A program made the position numbers and the translations under genes. From Limnohabitans sp. T6-5 (lineage in GTDB: Bacteria > Pseudomonadota > Gammaproteobacteria > Burkholderiales > Burkholderiaceae_C), in the NCBI RefSeq assembly GCF_003063315.1, contig NZ_NERV01000002.1:248001-312000 (forward strand): a stretch of DNA of 64,000 nucleotides. Reading direction: 5' to 3'. Shown piece by piece: positions 33,609 to 41,747 of the stretch. The number at the start of each line of letters is the position of its first letter. Positions within the stretch are counted from its first letter, which is position 1. The notes under the pieces were generated by a model. That model searched no databases, was not told where the DNA came from, and was given only the letters and a program-made list of their open reading frames with translations.

Positions 33609-34967
33609 TTACTGGCTCAAAATCGTCCCAGTACGGAAAGTAAATTCTTTTGTCCAAGTACCCAACAGATTTCCCGCACCGATCAGTCCGGTGCTGGTAC
33701 CAGACAAGGCAACGACGTATTCCGAGTTGTCCGCAAGTCGTGTGGTCGGCACTAAAAAGACTTGGTTGCTGAGCAAACGGCGCTGCGGATCGTTAGCGGC
33801 TGTGAGTGTTGTTGTTACAACGGCCGCACCGTTTTTCAGTGTGATTGTTCCAGATGTGAGTGCAACCGTGGTGTTAGGACCGGAGGTGATGTAAATGGGG
33901 TGCCCATATGGCGACGTATTTCTATCGCCTGACAATGGGAATGGATCGGGTTTTTCTCCTTTGAAAGCAGGAATAAGCTCGGTCATGCCAGCACAAGGAA
34001 AAGTAAGTATTGCATCAGGGGCAATCAATTGACCAGTTGTGTTGTTAACAGGCACTCCAGTATCTATATTCAATGTTTTGGCATTCGAAGTACCATCGTT
34101 TAAATATTGGAAATTGGAAATACCAATCCCAATCTGCGTTGTTTTTTCCATTAATCCTGAAAGGTGATAAACCGTCGAGTACAACAACTTCAATATATTA
34201 GTCGATTGAAAGTCTGTGCTAGAATACTCAGGGTTAGAAGAATACCAAGAACCCCATGCCTTTTGTGCAAGATTCTCATTTCCATATGAGAAATCATAGT
34301 TAACGTATTTAAATCTGTCTGTAGGATTAATTCCTGTAAAGCCGGATGAGCCCTGTGTCTCATCATGTGTATTTGCTATTTTATTCAGTGCAATGTAATT
34401 TGCATGATTTTGCGCAGCAAGATCAAGTTTTGCGTTTTGTGATAATTTACCGAATCCACATTTCGACCGGTCTTCATTCAGGCGGTTGAAAACTGCCACT
34501 TTCTCCGAGGCATAAGCACCGTTATACACGGCATCAGAAACAGTGGTCACCAATGCCGAGCCATTGCCACCGCTTGCGGCAATCGACACGGTGACTGATT
34601 GGGTGGCTGAGCCATCAAGGCTTTTGAGGCTCAAAACATCAATTGCAGCGCTGGATGGTGCCTTGGATGCGTCAAGCGTATAGCGCCAAGTTGCAGTAGC
34701 CCCAGTGATAGCCACTGACCACAAGCCATAGCTGCCAGCAAGGGTGCTTGGCAGTGCAAACGTGGATTGGCCCGCATCAGGATCGACCACAGTCAGCACG
34801 CCCGTGGCCGTCGTACTGGATGCAGTCACCGCTCCGCTAGACGAGCCAGTGATCGTGGCCAGGTTGTTGTTGACGCCACCACTTCCCCCGCCACCGCACG
34901 CAGTCAGCAAAAGGGCTGATGCGCACGTAGCCAGCAAAAGAGGACGTGAGAATTTGGTGTTTGTCAT
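33609..34967 (-). CDS. CAP/SCP-domain lipoprotein with VCBS-like repeat
   Basis: 452 residues. Lipobox LLLTACG; Gly/Ser linker; a VCBS-like domain (TGVLTVVDPDAGQSTFALP...YGLWSV...YTLD, about 55-135); a CAP domain (about 155-290) with AAQNHANYIALNKIANTHDE and YGNENLAQKAWGSW; a C-terminal beta domain. Surface or periplasmic. The CAP part (about 33960-34500) is visibly richer in A and T than the flanks, suggesting mosaic origin. Role unknown; CAP proteins often bind lipids or act in surface interaction. Confidence 0.8.
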   Translation of the reverse strand: MTNTKFSRPLLLATCASALLLTACGGGGSGGVNNNLATITGSSSGAVTASSTTATGVLTVVDPDAGQSTFALPSTLAGSYGLWSVAITGATATWRYTLDASKAPSSAAIDVLSLKSLDGSATQSVTVSIAASGGNGSALVTTVSDAVYNGAYASEKVAVFNRLNEDRSKCGFGKLSQNAKLDLAAQNHANYIALNKIANTHDETQGSSGFTGINPTDRFKYVNYDFSYGNENLAQKAWGSWYSSNPEYSSTDFQSTNILKLLYSTVYHLSGLMEKTTQIGIGISNFQYLNDGTSNAKTLNIDTGVPVNNTTGQLIAPDAILTFPCAGMTELIPAFKGEKPDPFPLSGDRNTSPYGHPIYITSGPNTTVALTSGTITLKNGAAVVTTTLTAANDPQRRLLSNQVFLVPTTRLADNSEYVVALSGTSTGLIGAGNLLGTWTKEFTFRTGTILSQ

Positions 34968-35331
34968 GAGAACTCCATGGGGTTGTTGAGGTAAAACCCA
35001 CGCGTGGGGAGCGCGAAACAGGATGTGCGTCTATGGGACTTAATGACGCTATTTAAGATTTTATGCAATCATAACGAATGCTTAATGACTTAGGTTGACA
35101 GCCCTCTTAAATTTCATCCCTGAAAACTCAGTTTGAAGCGCCGTTGGGTGCTGCCATAGGGGCAATGGCCAGGCGTTAGGAGGCCGCAGGCTTTGCCTAT
35201 GCAGCAGCACCCCTATTACTCAAGGCTGAATGGCACGGGAAACGATTTGCACTTATGAGTGTGATTTAAACAACCGTTCAAGCGAGTAACATTGCGATAC
35301 AATGTATCGCAATCAATAAAAGGAGGCTGCC
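34968..35331. other. Spacer before relB
   Basis: 364 bp. Holds 35095-35117, a near-copy of the 3' coding end of the TraB-like gene (TTGACAGCCCTC, then TAAATTTCAT), and the relB operator palindrome at 35291-35313. Otherwise nothing recognised. Confidence 0.5.
35291..35313. promoter_or_regulatory. Operator palindrome of the relB operon
   Basis: Perfect 11-bp arms ATTGCGATACA and TGTATCGCAAT with one base between, 18 bp before the relB start. It overlaps a TACAAT -10-like hexamer. Expected site of autorepression by RelB. Confidence 0.75.
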
Positions 35332-35610
35332 ATGGCTACCACCACAATGGTTCACGTCCGCGTGGACGAACAAATTAAAGCGCAAGCCACCGAGACGCTG
35401 GCCGCTATGGGCCTGTCCCTTTCGGACGCTGTGCGCGTTTTTTTGATGCGCGTCGTTGCCGACAAGCAAATGCCGTTCACGCTCAAGGTGCCGAACGCCG
35501 AAACTCGATCAGCGATGGCCGAAGCCGACGAGATTGCGCGCACACGCCGCGCTCGCTTTGACACTGCTACTGAATTGTTCGATGACCTTGAAAAAAACAG
35601 CGGCAAGTAA
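35332..35610 (+). CDS. relB: RelB/DinJ-family antitoxin
   Basis: 92 residues. N-terminal ribbon-helix-helix (TMVHVRVDEQIKAQATETLAAMG) and the DinJ signature LSLSDAVRVFLMRVVADKQMPF. C-terminal part would wrap the toxin. AGGAGG precedes the ATG; overlaps the toxin gene. Confidence 0.9.
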   Translation: MATTTMVHVRVDEQIKAQATETLAAMGLSLSDAVRVFLMRVVADKQMPFTLKVPNAETRSAMAEADEIARTRRARFDTATELFDDLEKNSGK

Positions 35611-35911
35611 ACGGGCCCCGTTGCCGCGTGCGGCGGACTATGCAAAGTCCTTCCTGAAGGACTGGGAGCGGTTGTCACGTTCTGGCCGGTACGACATGAA
35701 CCGGCTCAAGGAAGCCATGCTCTTATTGATCGCCAACGATGCCCCGCTTGGAGCGGAGTGGCTCGATCACCCGTTGGGTGGCGACTGGGAAGGGAGTAGG
35801 GAGTGCCATATCGGCGGTGATTTTTTGCTGGCCTACAAAATCGACGACGACGGGAAACATGGCCTGATCGTATTCGTGCGCGCCGGCACGCATGCCGATC
35901 TGTTCGAGTAA
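35582..35911 (+). CDS. yafQ: YafQ-family mRNA endonuclease toxin
   Basis: 109 residues. RelE-fold with DYAKSFLKDWERL, LIANDAPLGAEWLDHPLGGDW and RECHIGGDFLLAYKI, ending VFVRAGTHADLFE: canonical YafQ, including catalytic-region His residues. ATG 35582 lies within the last codons of the antitoxin gene. Confidence 0.92.
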   Translation: MTLKKTAASKRAPLPRAADYAKSFLKDWERLSRSGRYDMNRLKEAMLLLIANDAPLGAEWLDHPLGGDWEGSRECHIGGDFLLAYKIDDDGKHGLIVFVRAGTHADLFE

Positions 35912-36083
35912 TACAGGCGCGCAGGAGCCTGGCCTCTGCCAGGGCCATTGTCCGCACCCCCTTGTGTTCTTCTCCAAGCGACCGACATGGTGCGTGACGT
36001 GCAAGCTGGAGGCAGGCTAAGCAAGAGGGTGAGGATGACGAATTTGCCTAACTTTGATTTTTCGGGGACTGGGAAAATTTAGC

Positions 36084-37157
36084 CTACTTCGTCAACTCAA
36101 CGATTCGGTTTGCCAAAGCTGTAAAAACCTCATTGAAGTTGTCGCGACTGCGAATCATGGTTTCTTCGGCGTGGCCAAAAACTTTTCCCACAGATTTGAT
36201 TTCTTGATCAGTCAAAGCATAAATGGGTTTCGAGAGTTGCTGACTAATTGCAATCAATGAGTTGAAGTCCGGAACGTGTGCAAGATCAAAAGGTGTGAGC
36301 CCTGTTCCATTCAGTAAGCTTTCAATTTTTTCACGCTCAATAACAAGGTTCAGTTGATTTAAAGACGGAACAAATTTGTTTGCAATGGCATCACGAATTT
36401 TATCAATCCAAGTTTGAAACGATGTCGCCGGTTTGTCGTTCCGAGGTCTGTAGCGCTGCTGAATAGCACCAATGAATTTCGGTTCATTTTTAATTGAAAA
36501 ACTTGGAGACTCGAAATCATTATCCTCTTTAAATCTTTTGATTTCCCGGTGCCATTTTTTTATATTTTTTTCCAAAGAACCAATGGCTTGTAAGCAAAAA
36601 TAATCCGGTGATGTTGGAACAATAAAGTAATCGCTCGACATTAACATCACTTCATTGAGGCCCCCAACATTTGGACTCAAATCGTAGAGAACGTAATCAG
36701 CACCCATGTCTTTAGCAACAAGGCTGAGAATTTTTGGCAAATTGCCAGGAATGTTCCGGGTGGATGGAATTCCACTTGCGATCTTGAGCGAGACACTGAT
36801 CTGCGAGTCAAGATCAGAGACATCCAGATGACCAGGCAGCAAGAAAAGATTGTCATGGCCAGTTTTGAAGACCTTGGCTCGTTCGTTCCTCAAAAACTCA
36901 TCGGGCGTGTTTCCGTCAATCAAGGCACGCACAATTGGGCCAAGGGTGAGGATGTCTCTGTTGCTGTAGAAGGCATCCATTTTTTCATCATCAATGGCCT
37001 GAAAACCCAGCACAAGCCCCGTTAAATTGGTTTGAGCATCCAAGTCAACCATCAAGACCTTGTGACCAAGCCGAGCAAGACCCCAGCCAAGATTGAACGT
37101 GGTCGTAGTCTTGCTCACACCACCTTTGTGATTAAACAGGCAAATTGATTTCGTCAT
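36084..37157 (-). CDS. ParA-family ATPase, orphan
   Basis: 357 residues. Deviant Walker A KGGVSKTTTTFNLGWGLA at the N-terminus, Walker A' VLMVDLDAQTNLTG, and YVLYDLSPNVGG. The C-terminal half (RYRPRNDKPATSF...) is longer than in minimal ParA. No parB or obvious partner adjoins, so partition of the element or another positioning role is possible. AT-rich relative to its neighbours and bracketed by short direct repeats. Confidence 0.82.
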   Translation of the reverse strand: MTKSICLFNHKGGVSKTTTTFNLGWGLARLGHKVLMVDLDAQTNLTGLVLGFQAIDDEKMDAFYSNRDILTLGPIVRALIDGNTPDEFLRNERAKVFKTGHDNLFLLPGHLDVSDLDSQISVSLKIASGIPSTRNIPGNLPKILSLVAKDMGADYVLYDLSPNVGGLNEVMLMSSDYFIVPTSPDYFCLQAIGSLEKNIKKWHREIKRFKEDNDFESPSFSIKNEPKFIGAIQQRYRPRNDKPATSFQTWIDKIRDAIANKFVPSLNQLNLVIEREKIESLLNGTGLTPFDLAHVPDFNSLIAISQQLSKPIYALTDQEIKSVGKVFGHAEETMIRSRDNFNEVFTALANRIVELTK

Positions 37158-37214
37158 TTACAACTCCGTAGCATCTATTGCCGGTTTTTTTTAAAACACA
37201 AACTTGTGTATATT

Positions 37215-38591
37215 TTACTGGCTTAGCGTGGTGAGGCGATAGGGCGACGCCTTGTTGACAGCCCTCGTAAATTTCATTCCCCAGAGTCTCGCCCAAGCTT
37301 GGCTGGAGCGCTTTTGGGATGCGTCGACATCACCGCTGGCATCAAACCAGGTGTTGCTCACCACGGCAATGCGGTCAACGCCCAGCACCCCGTAACGCAT
37401 CCATGACCAAGGCAGCAGCTCTTCCCAGCAAAAAATTGCCCCCAGCCGTACTGACTTTCCATCGAGGGTGATGTGCAATGTGTCCGGGGTGTCAAACCAC
37501 CTCGATTGCATGTGCCCCTGTTGCTGCCACGGATGCCATGATCCAATGGGCACCGTGGCTGATGCTCGAAGTATCCCTCTGGTAGCGCCCATCAAAATCA
37601 GGGTGTTATCAGCCGTCTGATCAGGATGAACATGTGCGCCACCAATGATCAATGTTTTGCCTGCTATCGAGTAACGATGCGCCACTTCATCCCATAACCA
37701 TTGGGTTCTGACTTCAGAGGCACCAAGGCTATTCTCCGGAAACAGGATTGCGGCCCCGGGCGAGTTCAATGCGGCCTGAGCTCGGTCAAGCAGCTCGAAT
37801 GTTCTGTCGTAGCGTGCCTGAACATCTGAATCTGAAAAACGGGGCAGGGCGGTGTGCACTGGCGTCACATCTGGCCATGTCAGTTGTCGCGGATCTGTCG
37901 TCGTAGAAAATGCCATCAAGACAACGACGCCCATCACCAACGCCCCCGCACTTGGTGCAGCGGCCGCCAGCATCATGAGCAGGATGTACGCCGCGATCCC
38001 CCAAATTCCCCAGCCTTCAAACAGCCATCCGCAAGCCGTCAGCAATGAGCCGTAGTACGTGGTCCCAAAAGGTGGCAAGGTCAAGATCACGATGGCCATC
38101 AACATGCCCCACGCACGCCTGGATGCATTCTTTGACCAACACAGCGTCCAAAGGCCCGCATATATGACGCTGTAAACGCCCCAAATCAGCCAGGCTGAAT
38201 AGAGTGACCACTGATTGAAAACCGCTAGTGCGGCGGGCGCATTCACCCCCGTGGCCATGATGTATGCGAGCATCACGGCGCCCGCGTGCAATCTTGAGTT
38301 GGCCGCTCCCCACAATATCGGCATGAGCATGAGTACAAGCAAAGCGGCATCCGCCGATTGCGCGCTCCAGGCGATACGACCAATGCAGGCAGCAACAAAG
38401 GGCAGGGCAGTCACTCTCATGCATGCCGACCCCAGGGCTCGTGTCGATGCTAAAATTTTCACCAGTCTCGACCTGTTATCGAGCCCGCTATTACGCGAGG
38501 GGACGCGCCCCAAGGCCTCTGGCCATTGAGTCGCTTCATCAACTTTTGAAAGTCCCCCCGACATGCGCCTACCTTTCCCACCTGTTGTCAT
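37215..38591 (-). CDS. traB: TraB-like nitrilase-fold membrane protein
   Basis: Up to 458 residues, resembling RP4 TraB, a relative of apolipoprotein N-acyltransferase. Six or more transmembrane helices (residues 60-230) precede a carbon-nitrogen hydrolase domain with Glu in ILFPENSLG, Lys in GKTLIIGGAH and Cys in AIFCWEELLPW. Periplasmic catalytic domain; role in conjugation unclear. Start uncertain: an ATG at 38566 overlaps the ATG of the plus gene at 38563 (CATG), and MRVTALPF at 38420 is also possible. Confidence 0.8.
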   Translation of the reverse strand: MTTGGKGRRMSGGLSKVDEATQWPEALGRVPSRNSGLDNRSRLVKILASTRALGSACMRVTALPFVAACIGRIAWSAQSADAALLVLMLMPILWGAANSRLHAGAVMLAYIMATGVNAPAALAVFNQWSLYSAWLIWGVYSVIYAGLWTLCWSKNASRRAWGMLMAIVILTLPPFGTTYYGSLLTACGWLFEGWGIWGIAAYILLMMLAAAAPSAGALVMGVVVLMAFSTTTDPRQLTWPDVTPVHTALPRFSDSDVQARYDRTFELLDRAQAALNSPGAAILFPENSLGASEVRTQWLWDEVAHRYSIAGKTLIIGGAHVHPDQTADNTLILMGATRGILRASATVPIGSWHPWQQQGHMQSRWFDTPDTLHITLDGKSVRLGAIFCWEELLPWSWMRYGVLGVDRIAVVSNTWFDASGDVDASQKRSSQAWARLWGMKFTRAVNKASPYRLTTLSQ

Positions 38592-38838
38592 TGATGCGCG
38601 AAGTCATTTTGCGCACCGCCACTTGCCGCCAGGCAGTTGCGTTTTCCATTCTGAATTTCTGCACCTGGGTGTTGGCCGGGTCACGGCCTGCGAAGGCCTA
38701 GAGCGATGGATCAGCTTCGATCTACCTGACGATGACCTGACCATCCCTGCCTGGTTGCCGCACACGAGCCCAAACAATCAATTGCCCAAATTTTTGTTGC
38801 GAAAGTTTAACGTGAAGGTCTTGCAATCAGCTAAATAG
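38563..38838 (+). CDS. Possible small protein divergent from traB
   Basis: 91 residues, no recognised family, no good ribosome binding site. Hydrophilic, with WISFDLPDDDLTIPAWLP. Could be spurious; kept because the frame is open and placed just upstream of the promoter at 38821. Confidence 0.35.
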   Translation: MRLPFPPVVIDARSHFAHRHLPPGSCVFHSEFLHLGVGRVTACEGLERWISFDLPDDDLTIPAWLPHTSPNNQLPKFLLRKFNVKVLQSAK

Positions 38839-38849
38839 TTTGCTAAATT
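38821..38849 (+). promoter_or_regulatory. Promoter of the 39-kb gene block
   Basis: TTGCAA (38821-38826), 17 bp, TAAATT (38844-38849). Predicted transcription start near 38856, just ahead of the structured leader RNA. Good match in spacing and sequence to a sigma-70 promoter. Confidence 0.6.
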
Positions 38850-38864
38850 GAAGGCTCTTGTACC

Positions 38865-38972
38865 GCTGGCTCGCCAGCACCAGGAACGCAGCGCAAGCTG
38901 CACCAAGCCGTTCGGTTCCAAGACATTTTGTCTGGCGGCACTCGCAAGAGGGACAGGAGCATTTTTGTTATC
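38865..38972 (+). ncRNA. Three-hairpin structured leader, copy A1
   Basis: Hairpins: GCTGGC-TC-GCCAGC (38865-38878); GCAGC-GCAA-GCTGC (38888-38901, GNRA loop); AGACA-TTT-TGTCT (38921-38933). Between the second and third lies ACCAAGCCGTTCGGTTCCA, then GGAGCATTTTT. Copy A2 at 40437-40530 keeps all three stems with different paired bases. Upstream of the DUF3577 gene. Confidence 0.7.
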
Positions 38973-39036
38973 AACCCACTGGGGATTCCTATCCCCGGCG
39001 GGGCATGGAATTCCCTTTTCTTTTTAGGAGAGTTCC
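38973..39036 (+). promoter_or_regulatory. GGGG/CCCC leader L1
   Basis: AACCCACTGGGGATTCC...ATCCCCGGCGGGG, then T-rich stretch and TTTAGGAG before the DUF3577 ATG. First of about ten related leaders. Confidence 0.65.
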
Positions 39037-39555
39037 ATGTCTGAAATCAACACCCAATCTTCTGCCAACGCTTCTAACAGCGCCAAGCAACAGGGTAACA
39101 ACTACGTCGATATGCACACCATGGGCATTGGCTATCTCAGCCGTGTTCGTGAAGTGCCAGTGCGCAAGGGCAAACCTTTCGTCTCCTGCTCCATCAGTGG
39201 TTTCCACGGTGAAAAAGGTGTCGAAGATGGTATGACCTTCGTTCCGTTCGATGTCAAAGCTGCGAGCGCCCAAGCACACGATGTTTTGAAGCAATTCGAA
39301 ACTCAAGCCAATGACCGTGACTGCAAAGTCATGATCAAGTTCCGCATCGGTGATCAGTACATTGACACCTATCGCGTGACAAGGGGCGACCGTGCTGGCC
39401 AGATCGGCTACGTGTTGAAGGGGCGTTTGCTCCAAGTCACTCACGTATGGATCAAGGCCGCCGGGCAATCGAGCTACGCCCTGGCGTACGAGAAGCCTGC
39501 AGCACAACCCGAGACGCCCGCCCAAGCCCCACAGGCTGACGGCACCAACGGCTGA
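39037..39555 (+). CDS. DUF3577 (STY4534-type) ICE protein
   Basis: 172 residues. Matches DUF3577 with YVDMHTMGIGYLSRVREV, FVSCSISGFHG, FVPFDVKAASAQA and VMIKFRIGDQYIDTY; low-complexity C-terminus rich in Ala, Pro and Gln. The family is a hallmark of SPI-7/PFGI-type elements and has been linked to element replication or single-strand DNA handling. Heads the plus block under promoter 38821. Confidence 0.85.
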   Translation: MSEINTQSSANASNSAKQQGNNYVDMHTMGIGYLSRVREVPVRKGKPFVSCSISGFHGEKGVEDGMTFVPFDVKAASAQAHDVLKQFETQANDRDCKVMIKFRIGDQYIDTYRVTRGDRAGQIGYVLKGRLLQVTHVWIKAAGQSSYALAYEKPAAQPETPAQAPQADGTNG

Positions 39556-39640
39556 TCGGTCGATCCAGTCCAGCCACCCCATCCGGGGTGTGCTGGCGGA
39601 TTTTTCTCCGCGCAAGATCAGCCGCAAGGTCGTCGACCAC

Positions 39641-39829
39641 ATGAAATTTAACAAAGAACAGAATGAGGGCTTTGCCCGATTTCTCGATACGATTGCCGCA
39701 TCAGCACTCATTGGTGCTGTTGTTGGAATGACTGGTCATAGCGTATTGAGCTTTTGGGAAATGGCGACACTGTTCGCCATTTGTCCTATACTGCTAATCG
39801 CTTCAGTTTATCTTCGGAGGCCGAAATGA
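39641..39829 (+). CDS. Small two-helix membrane protein
   Basis: 62 residues: polar N-terminus, then hydrophobic stretches ASALIGAVVGMTGHSVL and MATLFAICPILLIASVYL, ending RRPK. ATG 39641 is preferred over an upstream open frame. Its stop overlaps the next tiny gene (ATGA). Confidence 0.5.
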   Translation: MKFNKEQNEGFARFLDTIAASALIGAVVGMTGHSVLSFWEMATLFAICPILLIASVYLRRPK

Positions 39830-39903
39830 TAGTCACGCTCATTCTGATTACCACTGTTTTAGTCTTGACTGCCTGGTACATCGGCTCTCATCGAGCAGAT
39901 TGA
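39826..39903 (+). CDS. Tiny membrane peptide, coupled
   Basis: 25 residues, MIVTLILITTVLVLTAWYIG then SHRAD: one helix and a short basic tail. The start shares ATGA with the upstream stop and GGAGG lies about 8 bp before it, supporting translation. Function unknown. Confidence 0.5.
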   Translation: MIVTLILITTVLVLTAWYIGSHRAD

Positions 39904-40390
39904 TCAGCTACTCATGCACTGAATCACTGAATTAATGCTCCTAAGAGCCTTTTGGATAGCCCACTGTTTTCACAGCGGGTCTTCCAAAATGATTTCTTGA
40001 AGGCCTGACTGGTGTGCCTAACACCAGCACTGCGGGCTTGCCCGTACCCAAAGCAGTTAGGTTCTTGACCTCCGGGTTGGCTGCAGTGGTTTCGACCACA
40101 AGAGCGTTTTGGTTGTGGCAGCTCCCTGTCGCTGGCCTCTCGTAACTACCCTCCGTCTCAGACGGCACGATGCATGTCATCGTTACAGTAAGCCTCAACC
40201 CCAACCTGCGACGACCTCAAGAATCGTTGCCCCTTTTCCCCCGCGATAAATGTGCCGCCACGAATGCAACCCAAATGCATTCGTGGCGGCAAAGCTTTTT
40301 GTCGCCATTTATTCGCATTAGGGTGTGCCTGGCCACCCAAGAAAACCGGCCCGTTATACGCACGAACCACTGTCTGCAGCGCAGCTGTGG
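39904..40390. other. Non-coding stretch with strong hairpin
   Basis: No credible gene. Contains a 15-bp perfect inverted repeat (see 40254-40300) that probably ends the upstream transcript. Confidence 0.5.
40254..40300 (+). terminator. 15-bp stem terminator
   Basis: GCCGCCACGAATGCA (40254-40268) with TGCATTCGTGGCGGC (40276-40290), loop ACCCAAA, followed by AAAGCTTTTT. Confidence 0.75.
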
Positions 40391-40530
40391 TTCATCCAAG
40401 CATCCTGATTTGCAGGGTTTTTGGATGAACTCCAGCCAGGCGAAAGCCTGACCAGAGCGCGGCGCAAGCCGCACCCCGTCGTTTGGCTCCAGATCCACCC
40501 GGATCAACGACTTCATTGGAGCATTTTTTT
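40391..40530 (+). ncRNA. Structured leader, copy A2
   Basis: Starts with TTCATCCAA/TTGGATGAA (40391-40399, 40421-40429) enclosing CCTG/CAGG. Then three hairpins matching A1: CAGGC-GAAA-GCCTG (40437-40450), GCGGC-GCAA-GCCGC (40459-40472), GATCC-ACCC-GGATC (40492-40505). ACCCCGTCGTTTGGCTCCA parallels the A1 linker, and GGAGCATTTTTTT ends it. Confidence 0.7.
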
Positions 40531-40590
40531 AACCCAGCGAGGGCATCTGTCCCTCGGGGCAGTGACTTTGCGTTTTTTAAGGTCTTGACC
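40531..40590 (+). promoter_or_regulatory. GGGG/CCCC leader L2
   Basis: AACCCAGCGAGGGCATCTG...CCCTCGGGG, then GCGTTTTTTAAGG before ATG 40591. Confidence 0.6.
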
Positions 40591-41073
40591 ATGAAAACCA
40601 TTTCTCTGTCCAACATCATCGCCACAACGGTGCTTTTGCTCTCGGCTGTCACAAGCCAGAACGCAACAGCCCAGGCTGGCAACATCTACAGCCGTGAACA
40701 GGTCCAAACCGTTGGCACTGTTCAAGAAGGCGTGGTGCTTCAAGTCAACACACGGCAAGCCGAGGCAACTTGGCAAGCTCGAAGTGTTGGTGCCACCTTA
40801 GGCAGTGCAGCAGGCTTCTTGCTTGCCCGCAACAACTCCAACAACGGTTCTGCATCAGTCCTGTCCAGCATGCTGGGTGGTTTTGTTGGTGAACGCGTCG
40901 CAAACCAAACATCTGCCGACCTGGCGCAAGAAATCATCGTCAAGGTGAATTCTGCTTCAGGCTCCTCGATTGTTTCGGTTGTACAACCCGCTCCGTTCGA
41001 TGCTGTTGAGCCTGGTCAAGCTGTTTTGCTTGTCCAGACTGGCGGTCGGGTGAGGGTGGTTAAACGCCAGTAA
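40591..41073 (+). CDS. Exported glycine-zipper protein
   Basis: 160 residues. Signal peptide (TTVLLLSAVTSQNATAQA), then a Gly/Ala-zipper pair of helices (VGATLGSAAGFLLA, SVLSSMLGGFVGERVA) as in SlyB/glycine-zipper outer-membrane proteins, and a C-terminal domain with VEPGQAVLLVQTGGRVRVV. Possible envelope factor of the element. ATG 40591 gives the signal peptide. Confidence 0.65.
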   Translation: MKTISLSNIIATTVLLLSAVTSQNATAQAGNIYSREQVQTVGTVQEGVVLQVNTRQAEATWQARSVGATLGSAAGFLLARNNSNNGSASVLSSMLGGFVGERVANQTSADLAQEIIVKVNSASGSSIVSVVQPAPFDAVEPGQAVLLVQTGGRVRVVKRQ

Positions 41074-41077
41074 GGCT

Positions 41078-41112
41078 CTTTGATTGATCCGGCACTTTGC
41101 CGGGTCAATCAA
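41078..41112 (+). terminator. Hairpin after the glycine-zipper gene
   Basis: CTTTGATTGATCCGGC with GCCGGGTCAATCAAG around ACTTT; no long T-run follows directly. Confidence 0.5.
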
Positions 41113-41152
41113 GTGCCCACTGAATTTTTCTCAAATTTCAAAGGAGAAATCC

Positions 41153-41371
41153 ATGACCATGAAAAACCCCCTAACAGGCCGACTGGCCTCCGAATGGTGC
41201 GGTAAGCGTTTGCCACTTGAAATCCTGCAATCAAACGCCGGGTTTTACATTGGTACCGCCGATCCCGAGTCGGGTCCATGCTCACGAGAGTCAGTGGAAT
41301 ATTTCCCGGAAAAAGGTGTTGCGCAAGCTGCACTTGACTCTGGAAATTGGACTCAAAAGGACGTTCCATGA
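41153..41371 (+). CDS. Unknown small protein
   Basis: 72 residues, AAAGGAG before the ATG. Contains WCGKRLPLEIL and GTADPESGPCSRESVEYF. No family recognised. Stop overlaps the next start (ATGA). Confidence 0.55.
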   Translation: MTMKNPLTGRLASEWCGKRLPLEILQSNAGFYIGTADPESGPCSRESVEYFPEKGVAQAALDSGNWTQKDVP

Positions 41372-41736
41372 AAATCCTCGTCACCCCTCAAAACGGTGCC
41401 GTCACTGGTGTGACCGTGTGCGCAGGGCCGCAAAGCCTGAACGTACTGGTCAACACACGAAATCGCTGGATTGAATTTCACCGCCAAGGAGGTTCCATGG
41501 CGGCGCAAGAAGATCCGGTGACAGGACTTGTGCCTGAGCATCAGCACTTTCTGATCGAGCTGGATTCACCGAATGAGACAGGTCTGACCCTCGTAGCCGA
41601 AACATCCCAAGAGGCCCAAAGCCTCCAGTGGCACTGTTTCGCTCTACAGGATAAAGACCAGATCAATTTCTTGTTTCAGCCTCTTCAAACCCTACCCCAA
41701 ATCGCCACCTGGCGTGCTGTGGAATCTCAACGATGA
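41368..41736 (+). CDS. Unknown protein, coupled
   Basis: 122 residues: KILVTPQNGAVTGVTVCAG at the start, an acidic middle. Likely cytoplasmic. Shares ATGA with both neighbours, so it is part of a tight three-gene set. No family recognised. Confidence 0.5.
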   Translation: MKILVTPQNGAVTGVTVCAGPQSLNVLVNTRNRWIEFHRQGGSMAAQEDPVTGLVPEHQHFLIELDSPNETGLTLVAETSQEAQSLQWHCFALQDKDQINFLFQPLQTLPQIATWRAVESQR

Positions 41737-41747
41737 AAGGACATCCC

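Noticed and set aside
36054..36260. Plus ORF opposite the ParA gene end
   Set aside because: Shadow frame without ribosome binding site.
39941..40204. 87-residue minus ORF in the non-coding gap
   Set aside because: No start signal, no family, overlaps hairpins.
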